Origin: JAAZNO01 sp012798275
Lineage (GTDB): Bacteria > Chloroflexota > Anaerolineae > B4-G1 > SLSP01
Assembly (NCBI GenBank): GCA_035347995.1
Contig: DAOPQD010000094.1
Location: 1 to 11,944 of the forward strand
Reading direction: 5' to 3'
DNA: 11,944 bases
Shown here: piece by piece, positions 6,447 to 11,944 of the stretch
Position numbering within the stretch: position 1 is the first letter of the stretch
Layout: every line of letters begins with the position of its first letter
The notes under the pieces: generated by a model
The model's database searches: none
What the model was told of the DNA's origin: nothing
Seen by the model: only the letters and a program-made list of their open reading frames with translations
Position numbers and translations under genes: made by a program

Positions 6447-9400
6447 CTACTGCATCGCCGCCGCGAGGGTCGCGCACGCCGGACAAGAGCCATCCGGGCG
6501 GATGATGTTGTAGCCGGCTTGCGGGTCGGGCACGCCGCCGCACATGCCATAGCACGTCGCACCGACGTTCCAGACGATGACATTCGCCACCATGCCCGTT
6601 TGGCGACTCAGGGTGACCACCTCACCCAACCACTGCGCCTGCTGCGCCACCGTGGTGCCGGCCGCCCAGGCAAACGGCCCCGGAATCGCGCCATAGCCTT
6701 CCGGCGAGACGTACCCCAGCTCGGTGTAGAAGAGCTTGCGCGAACCACCGAAGATGCTGTAATACGCGCGGGTCTGCGGCAGGAAGAACCACGAGTGATG
6801 CGTGCTCGCCGGATCGGCGGGATGGCCGCTCGTCGCCGAAGGCGCGGTCGCCCCGGAGTTGTGGTGCGCGCCGATGTAGTCCATGCAATTCGCCGCCCCC
6901 GCATTCGCTAGGCCCTGCAGCCAGGGGATGTCATCAATGCCGCACTGCTTTTGCCCCCCACCGAGATCAATGCAACCGCCGCCGCCAAACGCTCCCGTAG
7001 GAGCCGGCGCCGCGCTGATGACTTTGGTCCCCGGATTGGCCCCCTTGATCGCCGCATACGCGCGACAAAGCAGGTTGGTGTAATTCTGGGGCGTCATGGC
7101 GCTGTAAGCCCACTCGCGGTCGAGATTGGGCTCGTTCCAGATTTCGATGGCGTCAGCGCCGGCGGCCGCCATTCCCGCCACCCATTGCGCGATGGCATCT
7201 TCAAAACCGCCCTGCGTGACCATGCCCGACTCGCCGAGCGCACTGAGCTGAATCTTGAAGCCATTCGCGTGCGCCGCCGCAATGACACCGCTGGGATCAT
7301 TGGGATAGCGGACCTGCTCCTTGACCCAGGTCATGCCCGCACTACGCATGTAATCCGCGTAGGCAAAGCCCTGCATGATGTGCCCACCCAGCTCGAAGGG
7401 TCCGCCGGCCACCGGTGCCACTGGCGCCACCGGAGCCGGGGCCGGAGCCGCTTCCCCGATCTTGAAGAGCACATAGAAGCTGCCGCCGGGAATCGCCGTG
7501 TTGCCGCTCTTGAGGGCCCACACGCTGCGGTACGTGCCGTCTTCCGCCGGCGCCTTCATCGGCACGCTGATCTCCACCTCTTGGCCGGGCTCCACGACTT
7601 TGCCCACGGCCACTTCTGTCACCGTGGCGACCTGCGTCCCCTCGCCGGTAAAAGCCAACACCGTGTCCGCCGGCCACGGTTGGCTGCCGCTGTTCTTCAC
7701 CCGCCAGGTCTTGGTAAATTCCTGGTTCTTCTCCAGTTTGGTGTTGTCGGGAATTGTGACATCGGCCACGAAACTGGCACGCAAGCCGGCTTCAGGGGTT
7801 AGAGTGGACGTCTCCGGCGGCGTTGACGTCAGCGCTGGCGGCGTCGCGCCGGTCGCGCTGACGCCGGCCTCCTCTTCCGCAGGCGGCGCCTGCACGAGAG
7901 CGGCCACTTTGATCTCCTTGCCACCGCGCGCCAGGCCGGCCACGCTCGCCGTGATGCGATAGGTGCCGGTGATTTCCGGCGCCGTCCACACGAAGCTGGG
8001 ATTGGAGAGCGTCGTCTGCGACTGCGTCTGTTGCCCCTTTGGCCCGATGACCGACCACACGACCTCAGGCCCGGCGTATACCACCGGCGCGGTCTGATTC
8101 CGATATTCCGTCACCGCGCGATCCATCCCCGGGAAATTGCCCTCGTCCAGCAGATCGCGCAGCACCACGCCGCCGAGATGATAGCGGGCCACCAGGTCCA
8201 GCCGGGAGCGCAACCATTGCGGTGTGCCCAGCCAGACGGAGGTATCACCACCTGGCCGCAGGCGCGAGGCGCCCGTCAGAGCGTCATTTTCCATCGCCGC
8301 GCCGGGCTGCAGCTGGAAGGTGAGCGCCGTCCCCGGCAACACACTTTCCGTCAGCGCTCGGGTCACGCTCACCGTGCCTACCGATGACAACACCTCGGCC
8401 ATGGTCAGGGTCTTTTCCCCATCCGTGCTGAGCGTGGTGTAGACGGGATAGAACTTGTAGCGGCTGATCTGCGTCGTCCCCCAGACGATGAGCTGCTCCG
8501 CGAGGCCGCCCGGCGCATAAGCCTGCGGATTCAAGGGCATCACGACCCGCACCTGATCCGCTGCCGCACCGAGCGCCAGCCAGTCATAACCGCCGGTATC
8601 CCAGCCGTTCTCCAGCTTCTGCGGCTCCTCTACCGTCACTGCCAGCCACGCGCCCGCCTCATGCAGGGAGCGCGCCAGCTCGGCAACGAAGGCCGCATAC
8701 GCCGCGCGATCCTCACTCCGCAGGCTGCGATAATCCAGCACCAGCCCCTGATAGGCGCCGTTCTTCACCAGCGCGGTCAGGTTGGCGATGTGCGCCACGC
8801 GGTCCGTCTCCACAGCCAGCATGTCGGTCACCAGCTCGCGGTTGGGATCGCGGCCCGGAATCCAGTTGCGCACCGTCGGCGCCAGCACCGGCTGAGGGCT
8901 GGCGCTGCCCGGCGGCAGCGTCCCCGGATCGCCGTTGAGGCCCCCCAGCGTCCCGATCTTCATGCCCACGAGGTCCACCTGGTTCACCAACACGGCGAAG
9001 CCCGGCGGCAAGAGATCGGAAGACTCCGTGACCAGGCTCTGCTGCGTCGCAGCGGTCTGCATCACCATCACCGAGGGGGGCAAGGCCTCCAGCGACGCCG
9101 TCAACGTTTCCTGCTGCCGATCGAGACGTCCGGGCACCCAGCGCCAGGCGGCGCCGTCCCAGGCGTAGAGATCCAACGTCTCCCAGGGTTCAGCCTCATT
9201 GGGGATCACCACATTGAGGATGACGGGTCCCGTCGCCTCACCTTTGGCCGCGAGGGTGTAGAGGGGGCTTTTGGGGGTGAGATTCGAGGGCAACGCCTCG
9301 CGCGCGGGGAGCAATTCCTCTGGAATGGCCGCGCCCATAAAATCGGCGCGCGGCACCGAGCCCAACTTCACCCGCAAATTTCCGGCTGCCGCCGGGTCTA

Positions 9401-9716
9401 CGCTCACGGTCAGCCCGTCGGGATGGCTGACGGCGGGCATTTCAGCGCTGATCGCAGTATAGCCGTTGTCGCCGCCGAGCCGTGCTCCCAGGGATACCGG
9501 GGGCAGAAACAGGAATGCCAGCAGCAACGCCCCAATGATGACACCAGCGAGCCAACCGCGATTCGCGAACAGGCCCGTCAGGCGATCCAGAAAAGCGCTG
9601 CCCTGCCGATGGCTTCCCATCTCGCTCAGGCTCACGACACTCGAGGCAGGCGCCTCGGGCGTTGAGCCAGCTTCCGTGGACTGAACTGCTTCTTGCGTTG
9701 TGACTTCATCAGTCAT
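6447..9716 (-). CDS. Multidomain membrane-anchored protein: degenerate GH18-like barrel, Ig, NBR1-Ig and clan GH-A-like glycosidase
   Basis: A 1089-residue surface protein. Residues 1-54 are polar and probably cytoplasmic; 55-75 (GWLAGVIIGALLLAFLFLPP) form a single TM anchor. A beta-rich region of unknown type (about 85-225) precedes a GH18/YaaH-like barrel (about 235-545). In the latter, GLVLDYR (324-330) aligns with the GH18 GxxxDxE motif, but the catalytic Glu is Arg330, so hydrolysis there is unlikely. An Ig-like domain (about 550-608), a Thr/Pro/Glu linker, an NBR1-like Ig (about 645-754) and a Pro/Ala/Val linker follow. A clan GH-A-like domain (about 772-1089) keeps both catalytic candidates: Glu862 in WNEPN and Glu999 in YTELG. 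The C-terminal third is clearly paralogous to the 521-aa protein. The start at 9716 has GGAGG 8 nt upstream; in-frame ATGs at 9740 and 9764 are poorer. It probably binds or cleaves an extracellular glycan; the target is unknown. Confidence 0.88.
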   Translation of the reverse strand: MTDEVTTQEAVQSTEAGSTPEAPASSVVSLSEMGSHRQGSAFLDRLTGLFANRGWLAGVIIGALLLAFLFLPPVSLGARLGGDNGYTAISAEMPAVSHPDGLTVSVDPAAAGNLRVKLGSVPRADFMGAAIPEELLPAREALPSNLTPKSPLYTLAAKGEATGPVILNVVIPNEAEPWETLDLYAWDGAAWRWVPGRLDRQQETLTASLEALPPSVMVMQTAATQQSLVTESSDLLPPGFAVLVNQVDLVGMKIGTLGGLNGDPGTLPPGSASPQPVLAPTVRNWIPGRDPNRELVTDMLAVETDRVAHIANLTALVKNGAYQGLVLDYRSLRSEDRAAYAAFVAELARSLHEAGAWLAVTVEEPQKLENGWDTGGYDWLALGAAADQVRVVMPLNPQAYAPGGLAEQLIVWGTTQISRYKFYPVYTTLSTDGEKTLTMAEVLSSVGTVSVTRALTESVLPGTALTFQLQPGAAMENDALTGASRLRPGGDTSVWLGTPQWLRSRLDLVARYHLGGVVLRDLLDEGNFPGMDRAVTEYRNQTAPVVYAGPEVVWSVIGPKGQQTQSQTTLSNPSFVWTAPEITGTYRITASVAGLARGGKEIKVAALVQAPPAEEEAGVSATGATPPALTSTPPETSTLTPEAGLRASFVADVTIPDNTKLEKNQEFTKTWRVKNSGSQPWPADTVLAFTGEGTQVATVTEVAVGKVVEPGQEVEISVPMKAPAEDGTYRSVWALKSGNTAIPGGSFYVLFKIGEAAPAPAPVAPVAPVAGGPFELGGHIMQGFAYADYMRSAGMTWVKEQVRYPNDPSGVIAAAHANGFKIQLSALGESGMVTQGGFEDAIAQWVAGMAAAGADAIEIWNEPNLDREWAYSAMTPQNYTNLLCRAYAAIKGANPGTKVISAAPAPTGAFGGGGCIDLGGGQKQCGIDDIPWLQGLANAGAANCMDYIGAHHNSGATAPSATSGHPADPASTHHSWFFLPQTRAYYSIFGGSRKLFYTELGYVSPEGYGAIPGPFAWAAGTTVAQQAQWLGEVVTLSRQTGMVANVIVWNVGATCYGMCGGVPDPQAGYNIIRPDGSCPACATLAAAMQ

Positions 9717-9770
9717 GGATCCTACCTCCAAAACAATCATCTTCCTCCAAAGGAAGAAAAGCACGAAGGC

Positions 9771-9798
9771 ATTCTAGCACAGGGCAAGGGAAGCGCAA
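9771..9798 (-). promoter_or_regulatory. Extended -10 promoter candidate for the 1089-aa gene
   Basis: On the minus strand TTGCGC (9793-9798) is followed after 16 bases by TAGAAT (9771-9776), with TGC directly before it as an extended -10. Transcription would start near 9764, leaving a leader of about 48 bases. That leader includes a small hairpin, CTTCCT-TTGG-AGGAAG (9741-9756), and the GGAGG ribosome-binding site at 9725-9729. The -35 matches only half of the consensus, so confidence is moderate. Confidence 0.45.
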
Positions 9799-10071
9799 GA
9801 TAACCGGGGCGAAGGTACGGGAAATGGACCCTCGGGGTTCCAAAGGGAAGGAGACCGGAGCCATGCCAGCGACACGCGACTCTGTGCTACCATGCTTGCG
9901 CCAGGTATCATCGCAATCCTGCGGTGACCAAAACTCAAATCCAGCCATGACCTGCATCGGTAAAATTTATTCTACCACAAGGCACGGGGCTGTCCACTTG
10001 CCGCTTGAGGGTTTTCGTGTATTCTGAGATCACTCGCCTGAAGACAAGGACTTCCACGGAAATACCACAGG

Positions 10072-10100
10072 CTGGCGCACATCCTGCAAGCATGAGAATG
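10072..10100 (+). repeat. Diverged third copy of the 45-bp repeat
   Basis: It shares CTGGCGCACA (10072-10081) and then ATCC, CAAG and ATGAGAATG in the same order as the better copies at 11357-11401 and 11864-11908, with small indels. It is in the same orientation. Together with the copy at 11357 it brackets the dehydrogenase gene. The match is partial, so homology is likely but not certain. Confidence 0.5.
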
Positions 10101-10102
10101 GC

Positions 10103-10126
10103 GTGCGAAGGTGCGAAGGTGCGAAC
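10103..10126 (+). repeat. Three 8-bp tandem repeats GTGCGAAG
   Basis: Units GTGCGAAG, GTGCGAAG and GTGCGAAC follow each other without gaps. The array starts three bases after the diverged 45-bp repeat copy. A second, different 8-bp array begins 14 bases later, which suggests that one family of octad repeats occupies the upstream region of the dehydrogenase. Confidence 0.8.
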
Positions 10127-10140
10127 GTATTCTATTTGTT

Positions 10141-10172
10141 GATTCGCTGACTCGCCGATTCGCTGATTCTCG
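10141..10172 (+). repeat. Four 8-bp tandem repeats of the GATTCGCT type
   Basis: Units GATTCGCT, GACTCGCC, GATTCGCT and GATTCTCG run in tandem about 36 bases before the dehydrogenase ATG and 21 bases before its ribosome-binding site. They would lie in the 5' leader if transcription starts further upstream. No function can be assigned. Confidence 0.8.
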
Positions 10173-10208
10173 AAGAAGTTTTCAGTCGGAAAGAAAGGAG
10201 CAGAGATC

Positions 10209-11312
10209 ATGAACCCCGAAGCATTGCGTATCACCGTCATCGGCGCCGGACACGGCGGCAAGGCCATGGCCGCGGAGCTGGCCTCGCGAGGTTTCCCCGT
10301 CACCCTCTACAACCGCACCTTCGCCAACATCGAAGTCATCGCCACCCGCGGCGGCATCGAGTTAATGACCGAGGACGGGCATGAGGTTTTCGGCGCCCTC
10401 CGTCACGTGACCTCAGACATGGGGGAAGCGCTGGCCGACGCCCAACTGGTGATGGTCGTTCTCCCCGCTTCAGCGCATTGGGAAGTCGCGGTCAAAGCCG
10501 CCCCTCATGTCAAGGACGATCAGGTGGTGTTGCTCAACCCGGGGCGCACCGGCGGCGCCCTCGAATTCGCCGAGGGGCTACGCCAAGGCGGCTGCGCCAC
10601 CCGTCCCATCGTCTGCGAAGCGGAGACGTTCATTTTCGCCTCCCGCAGCATGGGCCCGGCCGAGGCACGCATTTTCCGCACCAAGTACTCGCTGCCGGCG
10701 GCGGCCTTCCCCACCACGCGCACCCCCGAAGCTCTGGAACTCATCCGCCAGGCCTATCCGCAGTTCTTCGCGGCCAAGAATGTGCTCTACACCAGCCTCA
10801 ACAACATGGGCGCGATCTTCCATCCCTCCTTGATGCTGCTCAACACCGGCTGGATTGAGGCCACGTTGGGCGACTTCGAGTTCTACATGGATGGCGTTAC
10901 TCCGGCGACGGCGCGGGTGCTGGAGGTGCTCGACCGCGAGCGCGTGACCGTCGCTTCTGCAGTCGGCATCCGCGCGCAGACGGCTCAGGAATGGCTCTAT
11001 CGCGCTTATGCCGCCGAGGGCGCCAATCTCTTCGAGGCGATGCACGCCAACCCCGGCTATAGCGGCATCAAGGCGCCCAATCGCATGAGCCACCGGTACA
11101 TCTTCGAGGACGTCCCCTGTAGTCTGGTGCCCATCGCGCTCATGGGACGGCAATACGGCGTGGACACTCCCACAATCAGCACCATGGTGCATCTCGCCAA
11201 TACCATCCAGGGAACCGACTACTGGCACAAGGGCCGCACCATGGAGAAACTCGGCATCAGGGGGCTTTCGGTAGGGGAATTGCATCACTACGTGGACACG
11301 GGGGAGAGGTAG
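10209..11312 (+). CDS. NAD(P)-dependent octopine/nopaline dehydrogenase family protein
   Basis: A 367-residue cytoplasmic oxidoreductase. The N-terminal Rossmann fold starts with ITVIGAGHGGKAMAAELA (8-25), whose glycine motif lies at 12-17, followed by a TLYNR segment (32-36) that fits the end of the second strand. The C-terminal part, with NNMGAIFHPSLMLLNTGWIE (198-217), matches the octopine/nopaline dehydrogenase domain; His205 is the likely catalytic histidine. Known relatives reductively join an amino acid to a 2-oxo acid to form opines, or oxidise them. Whether this one makes an opine cannot be told. The length (about 360) fits the family. AAAGGAG ends 8 nt before the ATG. It is a lone gene, divergent from the glycosidase-like genes, with repeats on both sides. 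No clear T-rich terminator follows directly; a short CACGT-TTCC-ACGTG hairpin lies at 11328-11341. Confidence 0.9.
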   Translation: MNPEALRITVIGAGHGGKAMAAELASRGFPVTLYNRTFANIEVIATRGGIELMTEDGHEVFGALRHVTSDMGEALADAQLVMVVLPASAHWEVAVKAAPHVKDDQVVLLNPGRTGGALEFAEGLRQGGCATRPIVCEAETFIFASRSMGPAEARIFRTKYSLPAAAFPTTRTPEALELIRQAYPQFFAAKNVLYTSLNNMGAIFHPSLMLLNTGWIEATLGDFEFYMDGVTPATARVLEVLDRERVTVASAVGIRAQTAQEWLYRAYAAEGANLFEAMHANPGYSGIKAPNRMSHRYIFEDVPCSLVPIALMGRQYGVDTPTISTMVHLANTIQGTDYWHKGRTMEKLGIRGLSVGELHHYVDTGER

Positions 11313-11356
11313 CGGGGGACGAGCCCACGTTTCCACGTGCAGTGAGTATGTTCGAG

Positions 11357-11401
11357 GGAGACGCCAGGTGCTGGCGCACACTATCCAAAAATGAAAATGT
11401 G
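11357..11401 (+). repeat. 45-bp direct repeat, copy 1
   Basis: It matches 11864-11908 at 41 of 45 positions by eye; both contain GTGCTGGCGCACACTATCC and end in ATGAAAATGTG. This copy also holds a small hairpin, CGCCAG-GTG-CTGGCG, which the second copy has partly lost. It begins 45 bases after the dehydrogenase stop. Confidence 0.85.
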
Positions 11402-11415
11402 TGGTCACTGTTCAG

Positions 11416-11427
11416 CCTGGCGCCAGG
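11416..11427. repeat. 12-bp perfect palindrome CCTGGCGCCAGG
   Basis: A perfect 12-base dyad shortly after the first 45-bp repeat copy. It echoes the CGCCAG/CTGGCG arms inside that copy. It could be a protein-binding site or just part of the repeat debris. Confidence 0.5.
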
Positions 11428-11465
11428 TGGCTAGCCGGCAATGGATGAACCTTGGTGAGCTGGAG

Positions 11466-11638
11466 CTTTTGCCCCACCCCCTGCCCCCTCCCCGACGGCG
11501 CAGACGCCGTCGGGGAGGGGGAGAAAAAAAAGAGGGGCTTTGCAGGCGGGCTACGCCCGCCTGCAAAGCCCCACAAAAAAAGTTTCCCCTTCCCCCCGCG
11601 CAGCGCGGGGGGAAGGGGCCAGGGGATAGGGGCAAAAG
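11466..11638. repeat. 173-bp nested palindrome with potential cloverleaf fold
   Basis: The ends are a perfect 10-bp inverted repeat, CTTTTGCCCC (11466-11475) and GGGGCAAAAG (11629-11638). A second outer pairing is CCCCTG (11478-11483) with CAGGGG (11620-11625). Three perfect hairpins lie inside: 17 bp with loop CAGA (arms 11484-11500, 11505-11521), 18 bp with loop TAC (11534-11551, 11555-11572), and 15 bp with loop CAG (11586-11600, 11604-11618). The whole is also a rough palindrome centred on the middle hairpin, so each half repeats the order outer arm, own hairpin, A/T-run, half of the central stem. The stems are far too long for tRNA. No transposase or RAYT gene is nearby. It may be a miniature mobile or REP-like element. 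Confidence 0.85.
11523..11572 (-). terminator. Rho-independent terminator, minus-strand direction
   Basis: Read on the minus strand, the 18-bp hairpin GGGGCTTTGCAGGCGGGC (arms 11534-11551 and 11555-11572) is followed by TC and then eight T residues. This is a textbook intrinsic terminator for transcription entering from the right edge. Read on the plus strand, no T-tract follows, so it would not efficiently end the dehydrogenase transcript. Confidence 0.6.
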
Positions 11639-11720
11639 TTGATACTCAATCTTCAAGGGTCGCCAGGGAATCTTCCGTTTTTCAGTCAGTGGCTGAACAG
11701 TTACCCTGTGAGCCATAGCC

Positions 11721-11753
11721 CGTGAGCAGCGACGGCGACGGCTCACCGGTTCG
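11721..11753 (+). repeat. 33-bp exact direct repeat, copy 1
   Basis: It is identical over 33 bases to 11912-11944, starting CGTGAGCAGCGACGGCGACG and ending CACCGGTTCG. It contains the inverted arms GTGAGC and GCTCAC around a 13-base GC-rich centre. The spacing between copies is 191 bases. Confidence 0.9.
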
Positions 11754-11762
11754 ACACGAGCC

Positions 11763-11782
11763 CACCGCGCTGAAGCGCGGTG
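11763..11782. repeat. 8-bp hairpin CACCGCGC-TGAA-GCGCGGTG
   Basis: A perfect stem with a TGAA tetraloop between the two 33-bp repeats, followed by only TTT on the plus strand. It may be a weak terminator or part of a dispersed intergenic repeat. Confidence 0.6.
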
Positions 11783-11863
11783 TTTGAGGACGTAGCAGCC
11801 CCGGGGGCCAGGAATTTCTGATCTGATTCGTGAAATTCGTGTTCATTCGGGGCCATTTTCGCA

Positions 11864-11908
11864 GGAGACGCCCTGTGCTGGCGCACACTATCCAAGGATG
11901 AAAATGTG
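11864..11908 (+). repeat. 45-bp direct repeat, copy 2
   Basis: It differs from 11357-11401 at four positions (two after GGAGACGCC, two before ATGAAAATGTG). It stands directly before the second 33-bp repeat copy, with three bases between. Confidence 0.85.
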
Positions 11909-11911
11909 AGT

Positions 11912-11944
11912 CGTGAGCAGCGACGGCGACGGCTCACCGGTTCG
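11912..11944 (+). repeat. 33-bp exact direct repeat, copy 2, cut by the window end
   Basis: It is identical to 11721-11753 up to the last base of the window, so the true repeat may be longer. Confidence 0.9.

Larger units (their letters stand above)
9765..10208. other. 444-bp divergent intergenic region
   Basis: No credible gene is seen. The open frames here (for example 9824-10027 plus, 9709-9957 and 9935-10303 minus) have no recognisable domain and run through repeats or over neighbouring genes. The region holds the promoter candidate of the minus-strand gene, a diverged copy of the 45-bp repeat (10072-10100), two octad tandem arrays, and the ribosome-binding site AAAGGAG (10194-10200) of the dehydrogenase. 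A weak plus-strand promoter candidate is TTGCCG (9998-10003), 16 bases, TATTCT (10020-10025). Confidence 0.7.
11313..11944. other. 632-bp gene-free, repeat-rich region to the window end
   Basis: No convincing coding region is seen. The short open frames on both strands run through hairpins and repeats and have no recognisable domain. The content is palindromes, direct repeats and two A-runs, all listed separately. Between 11641 and 11720 I see only a weak 5-bp hairpin, TTCAG/CTGAA. Confidence 0.75.

Noticed and set aside
8661..9665. 334-aa plus-strand frame antisense to the 1089-aa gene
   Set aside because: Composition shadow with His/Gln/Arg-rich, domain-free sequence.
9717..9764. Upstream starts of the 1089-aa protein
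   Set aside because: The ATG at 9716 has GGAGG at ideal spacing; the upstream ATGs have none at proper distance, and 9764 lies at the predicted transcription start.
9709..9957. 82-aa minus-strand frame upstream of the 1089-aa gene
   Set aside because: It overlaps the real start and the promoter candidate, and shows no domain.
10578..11408. 276-aa minus-strand frame over the dehydrogenase
   Set aside because: Antisense to a complete dehydrogenase, starts inside the 45-bp repeat, and has no domain.
11466..11638. tRNA or CRISPR array suggested by the cloverleaf-like hairpins
   Set aside because: Stems of 15-18 bp, no tRNA loop consensus, and no regularly spaced identical repeats.

Overview
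The window is about 11.9 kb of GC-rich DNA with seven confident protein genes and two repeat-rich intergenic stretches. It reads as a chromosomal fragment of a Chloroflexota bacterium, most likely of the Anaerolineae/Caldilineae type. This is an inference from three things: surface proteins built from NBR1-like Ig modules and glycosidase domains, short tandem heptads and octads between genes, and large GC-rich hairpins. No rRNA, tRNA, CRISPR array, transposase or phage gene is visible.

Left block, plus strand (70-2225): a PIG-L/LmbE-type zinc deacetylase and a diaminopimelate decarboxylase (lysA), overlapping by ATGA and so probably one operon. They converge, across only 31 bases, on a minus-strand block. 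That block runs from an obg GTPase (4658 to 3387), with a good sigma70-like promoter just upstream, into a double-SIS sugar-phosphate enzyme (3303 to 2257) that equals the isomerase half of GlmS without the glutaminase half. The SIS gene lies between inverted copies of a heptad repeat.

Middle block, minus strand (9716 to 4780): two paralogous membrane-anchored extracellular proteins. The long one (1089 aa) carries a TM anchor, a beta-rich region, a GH18/YaaH-like barrel that has lost its catalytic Glu, an Ig-like domain, an NBR1-like Ig domain and a clan GH-A-like glycosidase domain. The short one (521 aa) keeps only the anchor, the NBR1-like Ig and the glycosidase domain. A clear rho-independent terminator separates them.

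Right block: a 444-bp gene-free stretch with octad repeats leads to an octopine/nopaline-type NAD(P) dehydrogenase (10209-11312, plus strand). The last 632 bases have no convincing gene. They hold a 173-bp nested palindrome that could fold as a cloverleaf (outer stem plus three perfect 15-18 bp hairpins), two copies of a 45-bp repeat with a diverged third copy upstream of the dehydrogenase, and a 33-bp exact repeat whose second copy runs off the window end.

One possible functional thread is amino-sugar use: PIG-L deacetylase, SIS-type glucosamine-6-phosphate deaminase candidate, and extracellular carbohydrate-active proteins. This resembles the parts list of the archaeal chitin pathway (Dac, GlmD, chitinase), but it is inference only; obg and lysA are housekeeping genes.
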